Source: Actinoallomurus iriomotensis (GTDB lineage Bacteria > Actinomycetota > Actinomycetes > Streptosporangiales > Streptosporangiaceae). From it: a stretch of 64,000 nt of DNA. The stretch lies in assembly GCF_030269445.1 (NCBI RefSeq), contig NZ_BSTJ01000014.1:1-64000 (forward strand), read 5' to 3'. Below, piece after piece: positions 60,604-64,000 of this stretch. The position numbers and the translations under genes are program-made. The notes below the pieces were generated by a model. That model was given only the letters and a program-made list of their open reading frames with translations, had not been told where the DNA came from and did not search any database. Positions within the stretch are counted from its first letter, which is position 1. The number at the start of each line of letters is the position of its first letter.

Positions 60604-60627
60604 CGCCCCTCGCGTACGGAGTGAGGC

Positions 60628-60669
60628 CGGCGCACCGCCGACGCCGACGACGGCGCTCGCGGTGCGCCG
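60628..60669. terminator. Nested hairpin terminator between convergent units
   Basis: Perfect 11-bp outer stem (CGGCGCACCGC, 60628-60638, with GCGGTGCGCCG, 60659-60669) enclosing an inner 5-bp stem (CGCCG/CGGCG, loop ACGA). It lies 25 bp after the permease stop and 29 bp from the convergent ATPase-regulator stop, so it can end both transcripts. Confidence 0.8.
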
Positions 60670-60697
60670 ACCGCGTCGTCGGTCTTCATCCGCCCGG

Positions 60698-62755
60698 TCA
60701 GGACGCCTCCACGCCGCTCACGCCCAGCAGCTCCCGATGCCACAGCAGCTCACAGACCCGTTCGAGGCCGCGGGTCAGGTGCCGGCGGTAGGTGCTGAAC
60801 GGCAGGCCCAGCCGGTCCGCGGCGGCCTGCTGCGTCGGAGTGTTCTGCATGAACGTCATCGTGATCGCCCGATACAGCTTCACCTCGCGCGGGTCGGCGG
60901 CGAGTTTCTCCACCGCCTCGTGCAGCACTCTGCGCAGCGCCTCGACCGGCTCGCCTCCCGTCTCGGCGACCACCCGGGCCGGGACCAGCGGACTGGCCGC
61001 CAGTTCGTCCGGCCGGTTCCACGAGCGCAGCGCGCCACGGACGCCCGCGTCGAACTCGGCCCGCGACAGCACCGCGTACGTGCGCACGGCGCGGTGCCGC
61101 GGTGCCCGCCAGGCCGCGGGCGTACGGCGCGGAGTGAGCTGTTCGAGCCAGGTGTCGAGCCGCGTCTCCTGCCAGTTCCGGCAGAACAGCCCGAAGATGC
61201 GGTCGCCGACCCCCACCATCAGCGGGTCCTGCTCTCCGAAGAGGGCGAACCGCTGCCAACGCTCCGGGTCCGACACGACCATGCAGGTCCAGGCCACGCC
61301 CTCGTCCTGGATCGCCATCGTCACGAGCCGCGCGGCGATGAGGTCCGAGACCGGCGAGGGGAACGCGTCGCGCGCCAGCATGAGCCGCGCGAGCGCGAGG
61401 TGTTCGCCCTCGCGCAGCGGGCTCACCCGGCGGACGTACGACCACGCCTCCGCCACGACCGGGTCGACGGCGTTCTCCTCGGCGTCGGGCTCGGTGAGCC
61501 GGAGCGTCAGCACGAACCCGGCCGGCTCCCCCGACATCGAACTCCGGTAGACGGAGAACGCCTCGGGCCGCCGTTCGAGCCAGAACTCCACGATGGCGGC
61601 GGTCTCGTCGTTGGTGTTCGCGACGGTGATGTCCAGGAGCGCTCTCCGGTCGCCCGCCCGTACGACGTCCTCGCGGAAGTCGTACTCCTCCTGCTCGCCG
61701 AACAGGCCCGAGCCGTGCCACAGGAGGTACATCAGCGCCTCCAGCTGGGCGAAGCTCGGCGGGTCCGGCGCGGTCCGTGCCTCACCGACGTAGTGGCGGA
61801 TGAGCCGGCGGTGCATGTCCTGGTACCGCTCGGGATCACGCCAGGACAGGTCGGCGTCGAGCGCCTCGCGGATGACCTCGTGCGGACGGATGCCCGACGG
61901 CACGGACGTCATGAACGACAGGCGCCGCAGCCAGTCGAACAGGGCGCCCGCGTCGACCTCCGGCAGCACGGCGCGCAGCAGTCCCTCGGTGGTGGTCCGC
62001 ACGTGGGCGCTGACCTCCAGTGCCTGCTGGTGCAGCGGTGAGGGCACCTGACCGACCAGACGTGTGAGCAGCGCGCCGATCAGGTCCGGGGACGGGGTCC
62101 ACTCGGCGCCCTCGCCACCGGCCCTGTCCCTGGTCAGGTCGTCGCCCGCCGACGCGGCCAGGGACAGGGCCAGCGGGTGGCCTCCGGCGAAGGAGTGCAC
62201 CGCCGGGTGCCGGGCGGCCGGCACCCCGCGCGCGGTGAGCAGGGCGCTCGCGTCATCACGCGACAGGTCGCCCAGGGTGATCACCTGCAGGACGTCCCGC
62301 CAGCCCGGATCCGACAGCCACATGGCCCCCGGCGGTCGCCGGCCCGCGAAGACCACGAGCGAGCCGGCGGGAAGGCGGGGCAGGAACCGGTCCCGCAGCC
62401 AGCCTTCGAGCGGCCGGTACGTCTCGAAGTCGTCCACGAACAACGCCGCGGGCTCGTCGGTGAACATCTTGATCGCGTCGGCCTCGAACGCCTCCGGGGA
62501 CTGCGGCGGCCGGTGCTCGCCGATCTCGACCACGATCCGGCCGGCCACGGCGGCCTCGTAGGCGAACCGCTGCAGCAGGGTCGACTTGCCGACGCCCCCG
62601 GGTCCGGTCACGAACTGCACCGCGAAGGAGTCGGCGGCGCGGTCCAGCGCCGCACGGAACAGCGCCAGCTCGGCGGAACGGCCGACAAAGGACCGGTATC
62701 GTGCCGACTGGAGCTGCTCACCGAGACTGGCGAACTGCCGGATTTGAGGCTTCAT
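60698..62755 (-). CDS. STAND/NACHT-type ATPase regulator with C-terminal helix-turn-helix
   Basis: 685 residues. AAA/NACHT-like module: FVGRSAELALFR, Walker A FVTGPGGVGKSTLLQRF (about 49-64), Walker B AALFVDDFE, and a sensor-type VVFAGRRPPG. A long helical middle has no clear repeats. The C-terminus ends in a helix-turn-helix with sigma-4-like flavour (QQAAADRLGLPFSTYRRHLTRGLERV). Such proteins are signal-integrating transcription activators in actinomycetes. Start ATG 62755. Divergent from the SARP-ATPase gene, with which it shares a 307-bp control region. Confidence 0.82.
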   Translation of the reverse strand: MKPQIRQFASLGEQLQSARYRSFVGRSAELALFRAALDRAADSFAVQFVTGPGGVGKSTLLQRFAYEAAVAGRIVVEIGEHRPPQSPEAFEADAIKMFTDEPAALFVDDFETYRPLEGWLRDRFLPRLPAGSLVVFAGRRPPGAMWLSDPGWRDVLQVITLGDLSRDDASALLTARGVPAARHPAVHSFAGGHPLALSLAASAGDDLTRDRAGGEGAEWTPSPDLIGALLTRLVGQVPSPLHQQALEVSAHVRTTTEGLLRAVLPEVDAGALFDWLRRLSFMTSVPSGIRPHEVIREALDADLSWRDPERYQDMHRRLIRHYVGEARTAPDPPSFAQLEALMYLLWHGSGLFGEQEEYDFREDVVRAGDRRALLDITVANTNDETAAIVEFWLERRPEAFSVYRSSMSGEPAGFVLTLRLTEPDAEENAVDPVVAEAWSYVRRVSPLREGEHLALARLMLARDAFPSPVSDLIAARLVTMAIQDEGVAWTCMVVSDPERWQRFALFGEQDPLMVGVGDRIFGLFCRNWQETRLDTWLEQLTPRRTPAAWRAPRHRAVRTYAVLSRAEFDAGVRGALRSWNRPDELAASPLVPARVVAETGGEPVEALRRVLHEAVEKLAADPREVKLYRAITMTFMQNTPTQQAAADRLGLPFSTYRRHLTRGLERVCELLWHRELLGVSGVEAS

Positions 62756-63062
62756 ATCGTCGTCGGCCGAGGCGGTCCCGTTCCCCGCGCCGTCCTCCCT
62801 CCTTGATCATCCTGTAACGCTAAGGCAACATTGCGTTCGATGTGAGCATTCGAGTGAACAATCGGCTTCGCGTCGCCGCAGCGTGTGAAGTCACAGTCCG
62901 CCGGAAACACGACAGAATGATTAGTTTCTGACCTGTCAGGTGAACAGTCAGCCGAGGCACGATGTTGTCGGGTGCCGATCGGTGGCGGCCGACCCTCCCT
63001 TTCCCGTTCGGCGCACACGAGACCGACGACGTCATGGCGCCCACACCGTGGAAGGCGAGCCA
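62756..63062. promoter_or_regulatory. Divergent control region of two large ATPase regulators
   Basis: 307 bp with no gene. It contains a perfect palindrome ACCTG-T-CAGGT at 62931-62941, and GTGAGCATTCGA / GTGAACAATCGG as a 12-bp imperfect direct repeat near 62841-62864. Either may be an operator; nothing identifies the binding protein. Confidence 0.4.
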
Positions 63063-64000
63063 TTGAGCGACCGTGTCATGTTCGGGCTGCTGGGCCCGCT
63101 TGAGGCATGGTCCGGCGAGGCCCGGCTCGACCTGGGCCCGCCCAAGCGACGCCTGCTGCTCACCCGCCTCCTGGTCGAGGACGGCCACCCGGTCTCGGCC
63201 GACCGCCTGTGTGACGACCTGTGGGAGGGCAGTCCGCCCGCGGGCGCCGTCTCCTCCGTCCACTCCCACATCAGCCGCCTGCGCGCCGTACTGGAGCCGG
63301 GCCGTGCGCGGCGGGGGCAGGGCACCGTGCTGGTCAGCGGACCGGCCGGGTACACGCTCAACGCGCCGCCCGAGACCCGCGACTCGACCCGCTTCGAGGA
63401 GTCGGTCACCCACGCCCGCGAGCTGCTGTCCCAGGGGCGGCTCGAGGACGCCCGGCACGAGGTCGAGAGCGGCCTGGGCCTGTGGCGGGGCGCCGCCCTG
63501 GCCGACGCCGCCAACCACGCCTTCGCCGCCCGTGAGATCTCCCGGCTGGAGGAGATCAGAATGGCCGCCGGTGAGCTGAACGCCACCGTGCTGCTCCAGC
63601 AGCGCGAGTACGACCGGGCGGCCCTCATCGCCGAGGAGCTCACCACACGGTCTCCCCTGCGCGAGGCCGCGTGGGCGCTGCTGATGCGCGCCCTCTACCT
63701 GGCCGGGCGGCCCGCCGAGGCGCTGCGGCGCTACGAGACGATCCGCACGCTGCTCGCCGACGAGCTCGGCGCCGTGCCGGGCCCCGAGCTGAGCGGCGTC
63801 CACGTCGCCGTGCTCCGCCAGGACCTGCCCGCACCGGAGCCCGTACGGCCTCCCGCCCCGCAGGCATCGCCCGGCGCGCGGGCCGCGCCGCCCGCGCGGC
63901 CGGCGCGGCCGGCGCGGCCGTCGGTCATCGCCCGCCCGCTCGTCGGCCGGGCCGGGGAAGTGGCCCGTTACGAGGAGCTCCTGGGCGACGCGGCCGAGGG
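63063..64000 (+). CDS. AfsR/SARP-type transcriptional regulator (truncated by window end)
   Basis: 312 residues visible, open at the window edge. Start TTG 63063 with GGAAGG upstream (ATG 63078 is an alternative). OmpR-like winged helix: FGLLGPLEAW, GPPKRRLLLTRLLVEDGHPVSADRLCDDLWEG and SSVHSHISRLRAVLEPG. Then the bacterial transcriptional activator domain (LEDARHEVESGLGLWRGAALAD ... ALRRYETIRTLLADELGAVPGPEL), a Pro/Ala/Arg-rich linker, and RPLVGRAGEVARYEELLGDA, the start of an AAA-type ATPase. This is the architecture of large SARP regulators controlling secondary-metabolite genes; the cluster probably lies beyond the window. Confidence 0.9.
   Translation, partial: MSDRVMFGLLGPLEAWSGEARLDLGPPKRRLLLTRLLVEDGHPVSADRLCDDLWEGSPPAGAVSSVHSHISRLRAVLEPGRARRGQGTVLVSGPAGYTLNAPPETRDSTRFEESVTHARELLSQGRLEDARHEVESGLGLWRGAALADAANHAFAAREISRLEEIRMAAGELNATVLLQQREYDRAALIAEELTTRSPLREAAWALLMRALYLAGRPAEALRRYETIRTLLADELGAVPGPELSGVHVAVLRQDLPAPEPVRPPAPQASPGARAAPPARPARPARPSVIARPLVGRAGEVARYEELLGDAAE

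Overview
This is a gene-dense 64 kb window of very high G+C with frequent GTG/TTG starts, many TetR/MarR/GntR/ArsR regulators, a LAL-type LuxR giant regulator, an AfsR/SARP-type regulator, a DUF5753 helix-turn-helix protein and an ECF42 sigma factor. Together these point to a filamentous actinomycete chromosome. A Streptosporangiales/Thermomonosporaceae-like host is my guess, not a demonstrated assignment. No rRNA, tRNA, CRISPR array or intact transposase was seen.

The most striking locus is at the left end (about 167-5257, minus strand). In transcription order it holds a protoglobin, a tiny repeat-built peptide, a stand-alone LanM-type dehydratase domain (DUF4135) with no LanC cyclase, a cupin/JmjC-like putative oxygenase and an MFS exporter. 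The peptide has a leader of about 20 residues and eight near-identical Pro-Val-Lys-Thr-Thr-Thr-Val-Val units, with no Cys and no Ser. It looks like a RiPP precursor whose threonines would be dehydrated to dehydrobutyrine with no thioether ring possible from its own residues. A perfect 11-bp hairpin separates precursor from enzymes, and three CGTACAG direct repeats lie in front of the precursor. A 161-bp MITE-like element sits exactly at the stop codon of the exporter.

Region by region: 5.4-15.3 kb carries a membrane hydrolase, a ChaA-like cation/proton antiporter, a secreted lipase, the LAL regulator, an Rpn-family nuclease-like protein and an MFS transporter. 15.3-25.3 kb carries a GPR1/FUN34/YaaH protein, an SPW membrane protein, MarR plus an HSL-type esterase, a GAF histidine kinase, an ArsR-MgtA pair and an M19 dipeptidase-like protein. 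25.6-34.9 kb carries two tandem CNNM/CorC proteins, two acyltransferase-3 proteins, a broken MFS gene, an ECF42/YCII pair and a DHA2 exporter. 35-46.8 kb holds GntR, TauE/SafE, a P450, a DUF5753 regulator, an FAD monooxygenase with its TetR and a large palindromic operator, a YceI protein, and an MFS fused to carboxypeptidase-regulatory-like domains, both sharing the same type of add-on domain. 46.8-56.9 kb has a DUF5937/ArsR regulator, a ClC channel, a Pcm-like methyltransferase, and a Ni/Co module: NmtR-like ArsR opposite a NiCoT transporter preceded by a clear cobalamin riboswitch. 57.3-60.6 kb is a ribbon-helix-helix regulator / DUF4097 / DrrAB-like ABC operon with a TGACGTCA inverted-repeat operator, repeated inside the regulator gene. 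The window ends with a STAND-type ATPase regulator divergent from a truncated SARP-ATPase regulator.

Several stretches between genes contain gene remnants: a PP2C/SpoIIE linker, an MFS tail, a secreted hydrolase N-terminus and a winged-helix scrap. This suggests ongoing gene loss in an accessory chromosomal region.
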